DNA of 64,000 nucleotides from Staphylococcus microti (GCF_000934465.1 NZ_JXWY01000002.1:1-64000), one strand, 5' to 3'; positions 36,507 to 46,774 are shown, counted from the stretch's first letter. Notes: generated by a model from the sequence alone, not told the origin. Numbers and translations: made by a program.

Positions 36507-38102
36507 ATGCATACATTATGGCAAACACCTGAAAGTCGTGCTGCTTTATTAAAACAACTGGTAGCACATGATAGCGTCACACACTCCCAAGGTGAACAAA
36601 CATTTCCTACAATGATTCGTGACTTATTAATGCAACTCCCATATTTTCAACAACACCCTGAATACATAACACTGACACCCACAGATGATGCACGTCATGC
36701 TGTGGTCGCACTATACAAAGCACCAAAAGCAACACAAACGATTACGCTCATCAGTCATTTCGATACGGTTGGTATAGAAGACTACGGTGCATTACAATCA
36801 CAAGCTTTTGATATGGACAAACTGACAGCCACTTTTCAAGAAGATATGCGCTATTTAGATGATATGAGCAAAGCCGATTTACGCTCTGGTGATTACTTAT
36901 TCGGCCGTGGTGCCATGGATATGAAGCCTGGATTAATGTTACATATGTCCCTCATTGAAAAGGCCATTCTTGAACAATGGGACGTCAACCTTGTATTAAT
37001 GACTGTGCCAGATGAAGAAGTGACGTCTAAAGGCATGCATGCGGCTGTTGCCCATGTAGCGCAACTTTGTCAGCAACATGACTTATCTATTGCACTCCAT
37101 TTGAACAGTGAACCAACATTCCAACAAGCACATTATGATACCAACCATTATCACTACACAGGTTCAATCGGTAAAATTATGCCAAGCGTGCTTGTCTATG
37201 GTCGTGAAACCCATGTTGGGACACCTGCCAACGGGCTAAGTTCCAATTTTATTTTAAGTTATATTCAGCAAGAAATTGAGTATCATACACGCTTTCAAGA
37301 ATGCTTTGAAACGGAAGAAACGCCATTGCCCGTGAGCTTGCGTGTTGCAGATATGAAGCAACATTATGATGTACAAACACCTTTCCGTTCTGTTGCGCTC
37401 TTTAATATGTTCTTATTTAAACGCAATGCGAATGAGATTTTTGAAAACTTCAATGAGGCGGTAGCCCAAGGATTAGAAAAAGGACTTGCACAATATCGAC
37501 AACGTATCGCAAATACTGATGGCACAGCGCTCAATATGCAGTTGATGACTTACGATGCTTTACTGAAATATGCTATTGAACATTATGGGCAAGCAACCGT
37601 TGATAAACTGATTGCTGAAAATATTGCAACGGAGACAGAACCGCATTTGCAGTCTATCGCAATTGTAGATGCACTGACGCAACAATGCCGTGGGTTAGGC
37701 CCTACTGTTGTGACATTCTTTGCACCGCCTTATTATCCGGCAACAAATGCTTCTTACCATCCACTGACAGAGGCGTTAAGTGCAACCATCAATGAGACAT
37801 CTCAGAAGCATTTCGGTCGTACATCTAAACGCATTCATTACTTTAATGGTATTAGTGATTTAAGTTATGTAGCGCTCTCACCAAATGGATCAGGTTTTGA
37901 AGCCTATGAACAGCAGACACCTGTGTTCAATCAAACATACACAATTCCATTTGAAGCGATTGAAAAAATTCAAGCGCCAATGCTAAACTGCGGCCCTATC
38001 GGCAAAGATGCACATAAAGTGACCGAACGCATTCATACGAAAAGTGCGTTTGAAGAATTGCCAATACTTTTAACAACGATCATTAAAAAACATTTTTTAT
38101 AG
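36507..38102 (+). CDS. M20-family peptidase, RocB-like
   Basis: The 531-residue protein has the M20 metallopeptidase motifs TLISHFDTVG (first zinc ligand), GRGAMDMKPGLMLHMSLIE (Asp bridging) and TVPDEEVTSKGMHAA (catalytic Glu pair). HLNSEP and GRETHVGTPANGLSSNF follow. Length and the inserted region match the RocB group named from Bacillus arginine catabolism; its exact peptide substrate is not established. GGAAGGAG 7 bases before the ATG at 36507 is the only good start; a start 29 codons earlier has no ribosome binding site. Confidence 0.85.
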   Translation: MHTLWQTPESRAALLKQLVAHDSVTHSQGEQTFPTMIRDLLMQLPYFQQHPEYITLTPTDDARHAVVALYKAPKATQTITLISHFDTVGIEDYGALQSQAFDMDKLTATFQEDMRYLDDMSKADLRSGDYLFGRGAMDMKPGLMLHMSLIEKAILEQWDVNLVLMTVPDEEVTSKGMHAAVAHVAQLCQQHDLSIALHLNSEPTFQQAHYDTNHYHYTGSIGKIMPSVLVYGRETHVGTPANGLSSNFILSYIQQEIEYHTRFQECFETEETPLPVSLRVADMKQHYDVQTPFRSVALFNMFLFKRNANEIFENFNEAVAQGLEKGLAQYRQRIANTDGTALNMQLMTYDALLKYAIEHYGQATVDKLIAENIATETEPHLQSIAIVDALTQQCRGLGPTVVTFFAPPYYPATNASYHPLTEALSATINETSQKHFGRTSKRIHYFNGISDLSYVALSPNGSGFEAYEQQTPVFNQTYTIPFEAIEKIQAPMLNCGPIGKDAHKVTERIHTKSAFEELPILLTTIIKKHFL

Positions 38103-38117
38103 ATACGTAAACATTTA

Positions 38118-38160
38118 AAAATACACAGTATTTAACGCGCTTGTTAAATACTGTGTATTT
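38118..38160. terminator. Bidirectional terminator between the M20 gene and narT
   Basis: A perfect 18-bp stem: AAATACACAGTATTTAAC and its complement around a 7-base loop. Confidence 0.9.
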
Positions 38161-38172
38161 ATTGTTATATGA

Positions 38173-39339
38173 TTAACGTACAACTGCTGCTTTTTCGCGT
38201 TTAGATAAGTGGAACATTGTTCCTAATGCTACAACACCGAAAACAGCAAGTAAGAAGAATGCTAAGTTGCTGCTTCCTGTCATTGATGTGACAGCTGAGA
38301 TCACAAGTGGTGGGAAGAAACCACCAAGGCCACCCATCATTGATACGATACCATTTGCAACACCCGCTTCTTTAGCGAAGTAATGTGGTACAAGTTTGAA
38401 AATCAAACCATTTCCGATACCTGCACAAACACTTACAGTTAAACATCCGACTGTAAATAATACCATGCTATCTGATAAACCAATGATTACAGCACCCACA
38501 ACCATAAATGAGAAGAATACTTTTAACATTGTTACAGCATCGAATTTGTCTCCTAACATACCACCTACCGGACGTAGGAATGTTGCTAATGCAATGAAGA
38601 CACCTGTACGGATACCTGCATCTACTTTGTCTACGCCGAAGTGTTCTACTAAGAAGTTTGGTAAGAATAGACCGAATGCTACGAATGCACCGAATGTGAT
38701 GAAATACCAGAAACTTGTGTAGTACAACTTATAGTTACCTAATAATTTTCGTGATTGTTCTACTAACGGTACTTTTACTTTTGGTTCATTACCGTCACCC
38801 AATAAGAACATAATAATCGCAAATACGACCATAACTGCTAAGTAACTCATCACTGTGTTTTGCCAACCGATAATACCTGCGATTGGTGGTGCTAAGAACG
38901 CTGATACAGCTGTCCCTAGGTTACCCATACCGTAAATACCATTTGCTAGACCAACCTTGTCTTTGGCAAAATATTTCGGAATAGATGTCACACCTACTGA
39001 GAAAATCGCACCGCCGACACCTAGGAAGAAACCAGCAAACATTAAGTTACCCGGTGTTGACGCTTGACTTAATAGGAAAATCGGCACAAGTAACACGATG
39101 AAACTTGTGAAAAATACCCATTTCGCACCAACGATATTTGTTAAATAACCGAACGGCACACGTAATACTGAACCTAAAATAACAGGAATTGCTAAAATAA
39201 TTGATAATTGTCCACTTGTTATTTCAATGTCCTGGGAAATAAATGGCATTAATGGTGCAATGATTGTCCATGCCATGAACCCAGCAACTAAACTGAGCGT
39301 TTGAAGCCCTAACTGCAAACCAGCTTTTGACTTATCCAT
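38173..39339 (-). CDS. narT: NarT, nitrate/nitrite transporter (MFS NNP type)
   Basis: The 388-residue protein has twelve membrane segments and the two nitrate signature regions of the NNP family: [43 protein letters not shown] and [35 protein letters not shown]. It is close to S. aureus/S. carnosus NarT, which takes up nitrate in anaerobic respiration. In S. aureus narT follows nreABC directly. Here about 4.6 kb of foreign-looking genes separate them. The promoter region contains an NreC-like inverted repeat and a partial Rex-like site. Confidence 0.92.
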   Translation of the reverse strand: MDKSKAGLQLGLQTLSLVAGFMAWTIIAPLMPFISQDIEITSGQLSIILAIPVILGSVLRVPFGYLTNIVGAKWVFFTSFIVLLVPIFLLSQASTPGNLMFAGFFLGVGGAIFSVGVTSIPKYFAKDKVGLANGIYGMGNLGTAVSAFLAPPIAGIIGWQNTVMSYLAVMVVFAIIMFLLGDGNEPKVKVPLVEQSRKLLGNYKLYYTSFWYFITFGAFVAFGLFLPNFLVEHFGVDKVDAGIRTGVFIALATFLRPVGGMLGDKFDAVTMLKVFFSFMVVGAVIIGLSDSMVLFTVGCLTVSVCAGIGNGLIFKLVPHYFAKEAGVANGIVSMMGGLGGFFPPLVISAVTSMTGSSNLAFFLLAVFGVVALGTMFHLSKREKAAVVR

Positions 39340-39434
39340 ATTGATTCACCTTTTTCTGTAATAGATCTCTTGTATCAAAAAGGCTATACTGTGTTCATTT
39401 TTGATACGTTTGTTCATTTCTCAGTGTAACGTTA

Positions 39435-39452
39435 TTGTGAAATACATAACAT
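39435..39452. promoter_or_regulatory. Partial Rex-like site upstream of narT
   Basis: TTGTGAA-ATAC-ATAACAT has a perfect left half and a weak right half against TTGTGAA-N4-TTCACAA (11 of 14). Confidence 0.4.
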
Positions 39453-39475
39453 AAGGACTTACCCTATACCGACGA

Positions 39476-39488
39476 AGGGGTATCCCCT
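39476..39488. promoter_or_regulatory. NreC-like inverted repeat upstream of narT
   Basis: AGGGG-TAT-CCCCT is a perfect palindrome, 137 bases upstream of narT. It shares the TAGGGGAT/ATCCCCTA core with repeats at the narG and nir promoters. Confidence 0.6.
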
Positions 39489-39908
39489 AACACAAAACAG
39501 ACACAAATGAGATCTATGTAACCACTAAAATGGCGGATTCATCCAATCATAATTCACCAAGCTAGGCATACCACGTGTTCACCCCCCACATGATTCAAAG
39601 CATTTATCCCTTATTTAGGCATATGCATAAAATCGTTTTCTCTAAACGACAAAATGCTTTTCAAATATATATTTCAAACAATAATAATGATATAAAAAAA
39701 CGCTATGATGACAATGGATAAATACCTATTTGATATGTGTTTTGAATATAGTTCTAATTAGCTTTATTTATTTTTTAAACAACAAATTTTGCGCAACAAA
39801 ATATTTTGTCGCGAAAAGATATTACATTTTAATAAAAAGTGTTACTTTATTGTTGTCAACTCACTTAGAGGGGAAGACAGTACTAAATAAAGAAAGAGGT
39901 AAAACGCT

Positions 39909-41411
39909 ATGTTCAAAAAAATATTTGCAACATTGAGTTTAGTTACAACGATATGCTTGTTCAACAACAGTCATATCACATCAGCTGCTGAAGCGACGGA
40001 TACTTTAGATTCAGTGGAAACAACTGATATCACAACACCAACATTCGACGATACAACGACATCAGATGATATATCGGAAGCAGCAGAAAATATGGAACAA
40101 CCTACATCAATCATTGATGCGTCACTTGAAGTTACTGACAATCCTGATAATACAACATCGACAATGAGCGACACTTCTGAGGCAATAGACAATCCTAATA
40201 ATACGACTTCAACAATTGATGACTCTTCTGATGTAACAGAAGCACCTACACCTACTATTGAAGGTATGCCTAAAGAAAATTTAAAACCATTCGTGGCCGA
40301 TACTTCATCTAATGAAAAAGTTATTGGGGTAGATAGCCGAACAGTTGTCAAAAACTATTTAGCAAACCCCTATAAAAAAATTGTCCTTCTAAAAATGCAT
40401 TTTAAAACCGGCTTTTTTTCTGGTACTGGCGCGATGATTAATAAAAATACCGTTTTAACAGCCGCACATAATGTATATGATTATGCGTCAAAAAGTTTTG
40501 CTGATCAAATTACTGTTTTAGCTGGTGTAGCACCCGGCAAGATTCCTTTAGGCACAGCAACAGCAATCCAAAAATTTGTTCCTGACGAATGGATCAATTC
40601 CGGGGCTTCAGAACATGATTTTGCTGTATTAAAGTTAAATAACGACTTAGGCAATAAAACTGGCTTTTTTACTTTTTCACAAGACATTTCACTTAATCAG
40701 CCACTACAAATTGCTGGTTATCCTGGAGATAAAAAAACTCATACACAATATACAGGAAAAGGTACTTTATTAGACTTTAACAAAGACAACCTTTTTTATA
40801 ATGTAGACACTTATAACGGAGAAAGTGGGAGTCCTATTTTGAATGCACAAAATGAGATTATAGGCGTTCACACGAATGGTCCTGGTGGCTACAATTATGG
40901 AACACGTATAAACAATGACAAATTAGCACTTATCAAACAATGGAGTATTGATCCAAAACCTGTTAAACATGATAAAGACATTACAATCACTAAACCTAAC
41001 ATCAATATAGGGAAAGATTTAAACGTATACACGCCCCATTCTAATAAAAATAGCAAGTTACGTAAGCCATATCAGCCAAAATATATTTATACACGTCCAA
41101 ATGTTTATACATATCTATCATTACTTAACAATTATAATGATTTAAAAAGATACGTGAACAAAGTGGAAAAGAATGATTTATTTGCTACAAAGGCCAACAG
41201 ATATGTAAAACCAACTTCAAAAAAAGCTGTAATATGGACGTCTCTGGATGTCAAAAAAATCACACAAAGTGCTAAACGCTACAACAAAGCATTTAAAGTA
41301 ACGGGTATCTACACGCTCAAAAAAGGAAATATTATGTTTTATACGATCGAAACAATAAATGGCTCGGTTACGTTAATAGTCAAGCCACAAGATAAAATGA
41401 AAGGCTTCTAA
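39909..41411 (+). CDS. V8-like secreted serine protease with GW-type C-terminus, copy 1 (C-terminus frameshifted)
   Basis: The 500-residue preprotein has a signal peptide (MFKKIFATLSLVTTICLF...ITSAA), about 100 acidic Thr/Asp-rich residues and an S1B protease domain with H187 in LTAAHNVYD, D237 in SEHDFAVLKL and S306 in YNGESGSPIL. The C-terminal 150 residues resemble SH3/GW wall-binding repeats (YIYTRPNVYTYLSLLNNY). The last 20 or so residues (SVTLIVKPQDKMKGF) are out of frame relative to copy 2; the expected frame reads YDRNNKWLGYVNSQATR and stops. A 4-nt difference near 41330 explains this. AAGAGG precedes ATG. Probably glutamyl-specific by analogy with V8; unproven. Confidence 0.85.
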   Translation: MFKKIFATLSLVTTICLFNNSHITSAAEATDTLDSVETTDITTPTFDDTTTSDDISEAAENMEQPTSIIDASLEVTDNPDNTTSTMSDTSEAIDNPNNTTSTIDDSSDVTEAPTPTIEGMPKENLKPFVADTSSNEKVIGVDSRTVVKNYLANPYKKIVLLKMHFKTGFFSGTGAMINKNTVLTAAHNVYDYASKSFADQITVLAGVAPGKIPLGTATAIQKFVPDEWINSGASEHDFAVLKLNNDLGNKTGFFTFSQDISLNQPLQIAGYPGDKKTHTQYTGKGTLLDFNKDNLFYNVDTYNGESGSPILNAQNEIIGVHTNGPGGYNYGTRINNDKLALIKQWSIDPKPVKHDKDITITKPNINIGKDLNVYTPHSNKNSKLRKPYQPKYIYTRPNVYTYLSLLNNYNDLKRYVNKVEKNDLFATKANRYVKPTSKKAVIWTSLDVKKITQSAKRYNKAFKVTGIYTLKKGNIMFYTIETINGSVTLIVKPQDKMKGF

Positions 41412-41785
41412 TCATACAAATAACCTATGCAACATATGACGCAGTACTCGTATCAATCAAACATTGATAGAAAAATAAATCCTTTTCTTATGGGCATATG
41501 CATAAAAGCGTTTTCATTCAATATGCAACTTAATTCGTTATCATCAATTTGGTGTAATCATCATCATCAAGAAAAACGCTGTAATGACTATGGATAAAGC
41601 CTCATATAACTAGACTGGCAAACACAATTTTTATCAATTTTACTCCCCTTTTTTGAAATAACAGATCTATTAGTAAAAATTTTTCACACAAAAAGATATT
41701 GCATATTGATAAAAAGTGTTACTTTATTGTTATCAGCTCAATTAGATAGAAAGACGAGTAATAAATTGGAAAAGAGGAAGAACCG
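41412..41785. other. Intergenic region between the tandem proteases
   Basis: Holds the second copy of the duplicated promoter region. A cre-like sequence TAAAAGCGTTTTCA (one mismatch to TGNAARCGNTNNCA) lies at 41503-41516. No ORF. Confidence 0.5.
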
Positions 41786-43270
41786 ATGATCAAAAAAGTG
41801 TTTGCGACATTAAGTTTAGTCACAACAATTTGCTTGTTCAACAACGTGCAGGTCACATTTGCAGAAGAAACTAGTGCTACATTAGAGTCAGTGGACACAA
41901 CTGATGTAACACTAACACTCGATGATATGCCTAAATCTGATGAATTACCAGAAGCAGCAGAACCTTTCGAAGCACCTACATCTACCATTGATGAGCCAAC
42001 TGAAGTAGTTGACAACCCTGACATTACTACACCAGCTCTTAGTGATACTTCAGAAGCAACAGATAATCTTGATAATACGACACCAGTAATTGACGGCTCT
42101 TCTAAAGTAACAGAATCATATGAAACACCTACTACTACCATTGACACACCTATAGAAAGTGCCCCTGATACTTCATCTAATGAAAAGGTTATTGGGGTAG
42201 ATAGCCGAACAGTTGTTAAAAACTATTTAGCAGATCCCTACAAAAAAATTGTTCTTTTAAAAATGCATTTTAAAAACGGATTTTTTTCTGGTACTGGCGC
42301 AATGATTAATAAAAACACTGTTTTAACAGCGGCACATAATGTGTACGACTTTGCTTCAAAAAGTTTTGCTGATCAAATTACTGTTTTAGCTGGTGTAGCA
42401 CCTGGAAAACTCCCTTTAGGAACAGCATCAGTTATACAAAAATTTGTCCCTAAAGAATGGATAAATTCTGGGTCTTCAGAACATGATTTTGCTGTGTTAA
42501 AACTAGATAACGATTTAGGCAATAAAACTGGCTTTTTTACTTTTTCATCAGACGTTTCAATTAATCAGCCGATACAAATTGCTGGTTACCCTGGAGACAA
42601 AGAATCCAATACACAATATTCAGGAAAAGGTAAGCTAATTAGAGTTACAGACCATAATCTTTATTATGATGTAGACACATATAATGGTGAAAGTGGCAGT
42701 CCTATATTAAATGACAAAAATTTGATTATAGGTGTACACACTGCTGGTCCTGGGGGATACAACTTTGGAACACGTATAAACACCGCAAAATTAGCCCTCA
42801 TTAAACAATGGAGCGCTGACATACAAGAACTGAAATACGATAAAAAAGTCACAATTTCCAAGTCAAAAATTATCGTATGGAAAGACTTGAAAATCCATGA
42901 CCGAGTTAATGATAATAGCCTCACATTAGGTAGAGTTTGTATTGCTAAAAATGAATATATCCATCCAAATGGATACAGATACTTGTCTTTATTTGACCAT
43001 CGTAATAACTTTCTCGGCTATTTTAATACAAACGATGTAACAGACTTAGTAGCAGTAAAATTCGACAAAAATGTAAAAATAATTTCAAAAGATTATGGCA
43101 TTTGGGGAAACTTTTTCTGGAATAAGAAATTGGGGCTCACTTCAAAATACTACAATCAAACGCTAAAAGCCAAATACGTATACACACTTGGAAATGGCGC
43201 TAAGTATTATTCTCTATACGATCAAAACAATAAGTGGATTGGCTACGTTAACAGTCAAGCCACAAGATAA
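41786..43270 (+). CDS. V8-like secreted serine protease with GW-type C-terminus, copy 2
   Basis: The 494-residue paralogue of the preceding gene has a signal peptide ending near QVTFAEE, an acidic Thr/Pro/Asp-rich propeptide or linker and an S1B domain nearly identical to copy 1 (H184, D234, S303 in GESGSPILN). Two GW-like repeats complete it, the last ending YYSLYDQNNKWIGYVNSQATR, the canonical form. GW repeats attach proteins to the wall or lipoteichoic acid non-covalently. Ribosome binding site AAGAGGAAG. The LPXTG gene follows after 11 bases, so the two are likely co-transcribed. Confidence 0.88.
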   Translation: MIKKVFATLSLVTTICLFNNVQVTFAEETSATLESVDTTDVTLTLDDMPKSDELPEAAEPFEAPTSTIDEPTEVVDNPDITTPALSDTSEATDNLDNTTPVIDGSSKVTESYETPTTTIDTPIESAPDTSSNEKVIGVDSRTVVKNYLADPYKKIVLLKMHFKNGFFSGTGAMINKNTVLTAAHNVYDFASKSFADQITVLAGVAPGKLPLGTASVIQKFVPKEWINSGSSEHDFAVLKLDNDLGNKTGFFTFSSDVSINQPIQIAGYPGDKESNTQYSGKGKLIRVTDHNLYYDVDTYNGESGSPILNDKNLIIGVHTAGPGGYNFGTRINTAKLALIKQWSADIQELKYDKKVTISKSKIIVWKDLKIHDRVNDNSLTLGRVCIAKNEYIHPNGYRYLSLFDHRNNFLGYFNTNDVTDLVAVKFDKNVKIISKDYGIWGNFFWNKKLGLTSKYYNQTLKAKYVYTLGNGAKYYSLYDQNNKWIGYVNSQATR

Positions 43271-43281
43271 AAGGAGTGAAA

Positions 43282-43782
43282 ATGATGTCAAAGAAAACAA
43301 TTTGTGTCTCTTTATTAGCAACAGCTACTTTAACTGGATTAGCAAACAATACTTTTGCTGCGACAAATCAAACTGATCCACATACACTTACAGATTATGA
43401 TATTCTCAATGCTCCGGCGACACCTGTCGGAGAAGAACCACCTTACTTATCAAATAGCATGACAACTGGCGGAGAGGATCCAACATCTTTAGGCTCTGCT
43501 AGTCACAATCAAAATTCTAATGGCAACGAGCCAACCAATAATGTGATAAATGGTTCTACATCAACTACACCTGTTCAAACACCACCGCAACAAGTGACAC
43601 CAGATAATATCACACCACAGCCAGCTCAAACACCAACGACATCACATACGAATTCGAAAGTATTGCCAAATACTGGCGGGGGTACACAAACATCAACACT
43701 TGCTATCTTTAGCATATTATTATTAGGCGGTTCTCTTTTGGCTTATCGTCCAGTTACAACTTTATTCAAATCTAAACAATAA
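43282..43782 (+). CDS. Small LPXTG (LPNTG) sortase-anchored protein
   Basis: The 166-residue protein has a signal peptide ending NNTFAAT, about 95 residues of low-complexity Pro/Thr/Asn-rich sequence without a recognised fold, then the sorting signal LPNTG, a hydrophobic segment (TLAIFSILLLGGSLLAY) and a short basic tail. Sortase A should anchor it to peptidoglycan. AAAGGAG overlaps the end of the upstream spacing; ATG at 43282 or 43285 are both possible. Its position 11 bases behind the protease hints at a shared role, perhaps as a substrate, partner or spacer at the surface. Confidence 0.85.
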   Translation: MMSKKTICVSLLATATLTGLANNTFAATNQTDPHTLTDYDILNAPATPVGEEPPYLSNSMTTGGEDPTSLGSASHNQNSNGNEPTNNVINGSTSTTPVQTPPQQVTPDNITPQPAQTPTTSHTNSKVLPNTGGGTQTSTLAIFSILLLGGSLLAYRPVTTLFKSKQ

Positions 43783-43795
43783 ATGATTATAACTT

Positions 43796-43851
43796 AACAC
43801 CCCGATACTTCAAGTTGCTTTGTTGCACTTGTTGTGTTGGGGTGTTTTTTT
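43796..43851 (+). terminator. Terminator of the protease-LPXTG operon
   Basis: AACACCCC and inner arms pair with GGGGTGTT, followed by seven T. Confidence 0.85.
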
Positions 43852-43857
43852 GCCAAT

Positions 43858-43903
43858 AAAAAAAGCAATCTCGTTTGTAGGAACACAGACAAAATCGCTT
43901 TTT
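43858..43903 (-). terminator. Terminator of the nar-nre operon
   Basis: AAAAAGCGATTTTGT-type arm pairs with the CGAGATTGCTTTTTT arm on the minus strand right after nreC. Confidence 0.8.
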
Positions 43904-43909
43904 ACATAT

Positions 43910-44560
43910 TTAAAAATCAAGTAGTTTCTTTTTCAATGCATATTCGACAAGCTCTGGTTTCGATTTTAAATCAAGCTTATCCATGATACGTGTTTTATGT
44001 GCTTCAACGGTCTTAACTGATACGAAGAGTTTTTCGGCAATGTCTTTATTGCCGTAGCCTTTCGCAATAAGTGGCAGAATCTCCAACTCTCTTTTGGACA
44101 GTATTTTAAAGGGGTCATTTGAATAAGTATCATCATTAGAAGATTGTACAAACTCTTTCACTAATGATGTGGTCATCTTAGGATCAATGTATGTTTGACC
44201 TTTATAAACCGTTCTAATTGCCAATAACAGTTGTTCATCGGGTGCGTTTTTTAAAATATAGCCACTTGCACCGCTTCTCAAGACATGAAATAGATATTCT
44301 TCGTCATCAAACATCGTTAGAATTAATATCTTTGTGTCTGGAAAACTGTCTCGTATTTTACTCGTTGCAATCAAGCCTGACTCACCTGGGGGCATACTCA
44401 AGTCCATGATCAGTACATCAGGTTCATGTTCCATCACTTTTTGATACGCCTCTACTCCATCTGCAGCAGTTCCAACGACTTCCATATCTTCTTGGAAATT
44501 CAAAATCATCGAAAACCCTGTGCGTACGACCGCGTGATCATCTGCAATTACGATCTTCAT
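43910..44560 (-). CDS. nreC: NreC, response regulator of nitrate respiration
   Basis: A 216-residue NarL/FixJ-type regulator. The receiver domain has [15 protein letters not shown], phosphoacceptor Asp in [15 protein letters not shown] and K in SGYILKNAP. The LuxR-type helix-turn-helix reads [43 protein letters not shown]. Start at 44560 behind GTGAGGGGAA matches the length of S. carnosus NreC (about 217). NreC-P activates narGHJI, nirR-nirBD and narT. It is last gene of the narGHJI-nreABC set. Confidence 0.93.
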   Translation of the reverse strand: MKIVIADDHAVVRTGFSMILNFQEDMEVVGTAADGVEAYQKVMEHEPDVLIMDLSMPPGESGLIATSKIRDSFPDTKILILTMFDDEEYLFHVLRSGASGYILKNAPDEQLLLAIRTVYKGQTYIDPKMTTSLVKEFVQSSNDDTYSNDPFKILSKRELEILPLIAKGYGNKDIAEKLFVSVKTVEAHKTRIMDKLDLKSKPELVEYALKKKLLDF

Positions 44561-44573
44561 GCGCTTATTCCCC

Positions 44574-45620
44574 TCACTTTTGGTTAATCGGTACATCAAG
44601 TGACACAATCGTACCTTTGCCTTTTTGTGTTTCAATATCAAGGTGTCCATTAACCAGTTCAGCACGTTCATTCATACCATAGAGACCGAGTCCTGAACCT
44701 TTTGGCGAATCACTCGGTTCAAATCCTTGTCCTTGATCAGATACTTCCGCATACAACGTGTCTTCTGTACGTCTGATTGACACATCGACTGAATCGACAC
44801 CCGCATATTTCATCGCATTAAATACCGCTTCTTGTACAACGCGATAGACAACCGTTTCAATTTCACTATCAAAACGCTGTGGCATCATATCAAAATGATA
44901 GTTCACAACTAAGCCATAGTTCGACTCAAGTTGTTTGAAATATGACTTAAATGCCGCATCTAAGCCAAGATCATCTAATGACGATGGTCTCAACTCTAAT
45001 GATAGATTGCGAATATCATCAATCAGTTTCGTCATCAAACCTTCAATATTTTTCGCACCAGCGAGTAACGTACCCATTTCTTGTTGATATTTCAAAAGAC
45101 GTAATTCAACATTCACATTGATCAGTTCTTGCACGACACCATCATGTAGTTCTCGTGAAATACGTTTGCGTTCATTCTCTTGTGCAGCGATTGTCTTTTG
45201 TATCATATTACGTTGATACAATTTTTCTTGTCGCTGTATCTGTGGTGTCACATTTTGTAATGTAAAAGCTTTAATCTGGTTCGCTTCATCAATCGTTTGA
45301 TACGTTGCTGTAAACGGTTCGACTTTGTTATCAGTTGTCTTCATAAACACTTGAAAAGCTGTATTGCCAACTTCTTCTGAGTCTAGAAAACAGTTATAAC
45401 ACGTGCGTAAAGCATGCTCATTCGTATAGCCTTCACAACGACCACAAATCGTATTGGAAATACCACTCAAATCATTTTCAGGCGATATTACGCGCTCTGC
45501 TGCTTCATTCATATAGATAACCTTTCCCTCGGCATCTATGAACAAAATCATTTCAGACGTACGATGATAATATGCGTTTAAAAATGTTGAAAGTTTACCA
45601 AGTTGTTGCTGTTGTGTCAT
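44574..45620 (-). CDS. nreB: NreB, oxygen-sensing histidine kinase with [4Fe-4S] PAS domain
   Basis: The 348-residue cytosolic kinase has a PAS domain with C59-x2-C62-x11-C74-x2-C77, the same positions as the oxygen-labile cluster of S. carnosus NreB. H159 lies in the HisKA_3 motif [14 protein letters not shown], and the HATPase boxes are [18 protein letters not shown] and GSGLGLYGM. Loss of oxygen keeps the cluster and kinase active. The start ATG overlaps the nreA stop as TAATG, showing translational coupling. Confidence 0.94.
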   Translation of the reverse strand: MTQQQQLGKLSTFLNAYYHRTSEMILFIDAEGKVIYMNEAAERVISPENDLSGISNTICGRCEGYTNEHALRTCYNCFLDSEEVGNTAFQVFMKTTDNKVEPFTATYQTIDEANQIKAFTLQNVTPQIQRQEKLYQRNMIQKTIAAQENERKRISRELHDGVVQELINVNVELRLLKYQQEMGTLLAGAKNIEGLMTKLIDDIRNLSLELRPSSLDDLGLDAAFKSYFKQLESNYGLVVNYHFDMMPQRFDSEIETVVYRVVQEAVFNAMKYAGVDSVDVSIRRTEDTLYAEVSDQGQGFEPSDSPKGSGLGLYGMNERAELVNGHLDIETQKGKGTIVSLDVPINQK

Positions 45621-46087
45621 TATTGCATCACCTTATCCTCGCTCGTTAAACTGCCTATTCCTCTAATCTCAGATATATCTCTTGCAATTTTTGGCAATGG
45701 TGTATTGTCACGTTGCCCAAATAACAACACCCCTTTGACACGGTGATTGTGCCAAAGCGGTATTGCAATCATGGAAGTGAGTTGTTCACTAATCAGTATC
45801 GGATAGTTAAACAAAGCACTTTGAATCTGCTGTTCGTTCGCATCTGTAATAATCATCGGCTTCCCTGTTTTCATAACATTGCCCGCTACGCCACGTCCAT
45901 AGCGCAATTCGATGCGTTGATATCTTTCATTCAAGTTGCCTGACACGTATCTCCACTTGATCTTCGTGCCAACATGATCTTCTGTAGGTAATGCGATACC
46001 AGCAAAGTCAAATTGATATCTGAGACGTAATCTATCTAACTCGTTTTGATAATCATGTTGAGAAAAATCAATCTGGTTCACGGTCAT
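45620..46087 (-). CDS. nreA: NreA, GAF-domain nitrate receptor
   Basis: The 155-residue protein forms a single GAF domain with [39 protein letters not shown] and [25 protein letters not shown]. In S. carnosus NreA binds nitrate and stops inhibiting NreB. GGAG lies only 2 bases before the ATG; a GTG three codons later has better spacing, so the start is uncertain by a few residues. It lies 9 bases downstream of narI. Confidence 0.9.
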   Translation of the reverse strand: MTVNQIDFSQHDYQNELDRLRLRYQFDFAGIALPTEDHVGTKIKWRYVSGNLNERYQRIELRYGRGVAGNVMKTGKPMIITDANEQQIQSALFNYPILISEQLTSMIAIPLWHNHRVKGVLLFGQRDNTPLPKIARDISEIRGIGSLTSEDKVMQ

Positions 46088-46096
46088 CACTCCATA

Positions 46097-46774
46097 TTAA
46101 ATTTTGTGTTTACGATAAATAATATAACTACGGCTCGCATAAGTCAATGGTACACTCCACACATGTACTAAACGTGTGAATGGCCAACAAGCCATAATTG
46201 TAAATCCTAATATAACGTGCAATTTAAATGCAAGTGGTACATTCATCATTAAGCTTGCATCTGGACTCAGCATAAAGAGACCTCTAAACCAGATAGAAAT
46301 TGATTGACGATAATCAAATTCTGGTACTGTTGCATTCGTTACTAACGTTGCATAACAACCAACAAACACAATCAGTAACAATAAGAAGTTAACAAAAATA
46401 TCTGACGCTGAACTTAGACGACGTACGTTTTGTTTCGTCACACGTCTCGCAGTTAATAGAAACATACCTATCAACGTCATTATACCAAAAATACTACCGA
46501 TATACACAGCACCGATATGATAGATGTGATTATTAACCCCTACACTTTCTAACCAATGCGCTGGGATTAACAATCCAACGACATGTCCGAAAAATACTGG
46601 AATAATTCCTAAGTGAAATAAAAGACTTCCCCACTTAAGCTGCTTTTTTTCAATAAACTCACTCGACTTTGCTGTCCACGAAAATTGATCAAACTTATAA
46701 CGTGCAATGTGACCAATTACAAAGATTGCAAGGCAGAGGTATGGGAAGATTACCCACAAAAACTGATTAAACAT
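46097..46774 (-). CDS. narI: NarI, gamma subunit (cytochrome b) of nitrate reductase
   Basis: The 225-residue membrane protein has five hydrophobic segments and the haem-ligating histidines of NarI in LLFHLGIIPVFFGHVVGLLIP (segment 2) and FKLHVILGFTIMACWPFTRLVHVWS (segment 5). It passes electrons from menaquinol to NarH. The start overlaps the narJ stop by 8 bases. Confidence 0.93.
   Translation of the reverse strand: MFNQFLWVIFPYLCLAIFVIGHIARYKFDQFSWTAKSSEFIEKKQLKWGSLLFHLGIIPVFFGHVVGLLIPAHWLESVGVNNHIYHIGAVYIGSIFGIMTLIGMFLLTARRVTKQNVRRLSSASDIFVNFLLLLIVFVGCYATLVTNATVPEFDYRQSISIWFRGLFMLSPDASLMMNVPLAFKLHVILGFTIMACWPFTRLVHVWSVPLTYASRSYIIYRKHKI

Larger units (their letters stand above)
39618..43267 (+). 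repeat. Tandem duplication of about 1.87 kb carrying the two protease genes
   Basis: GGCATATGCATAAAA occurs at 39618 and 41493, and the leader sequence TAAAAAGTGTTACTTTATTGTT recurs before both start codons (39909 and 41786, 1877 bases apart). The 3' ends share AGTCAAGCCACAAGATAA. The copies have diverged most in the acidic linker and the C-terminal repeats. Confidence 0.75.

Noticed and set aside
39971-40351. Long antisense frame across the Thr/Asp-rich region of protease copy 1 (and a similar one at 41719-42147 in copy 2)
   Set aside because: Composition mirrors the repetitive ACA/GAT codons on the real strand; no ribosome binding site and no independent protein features.
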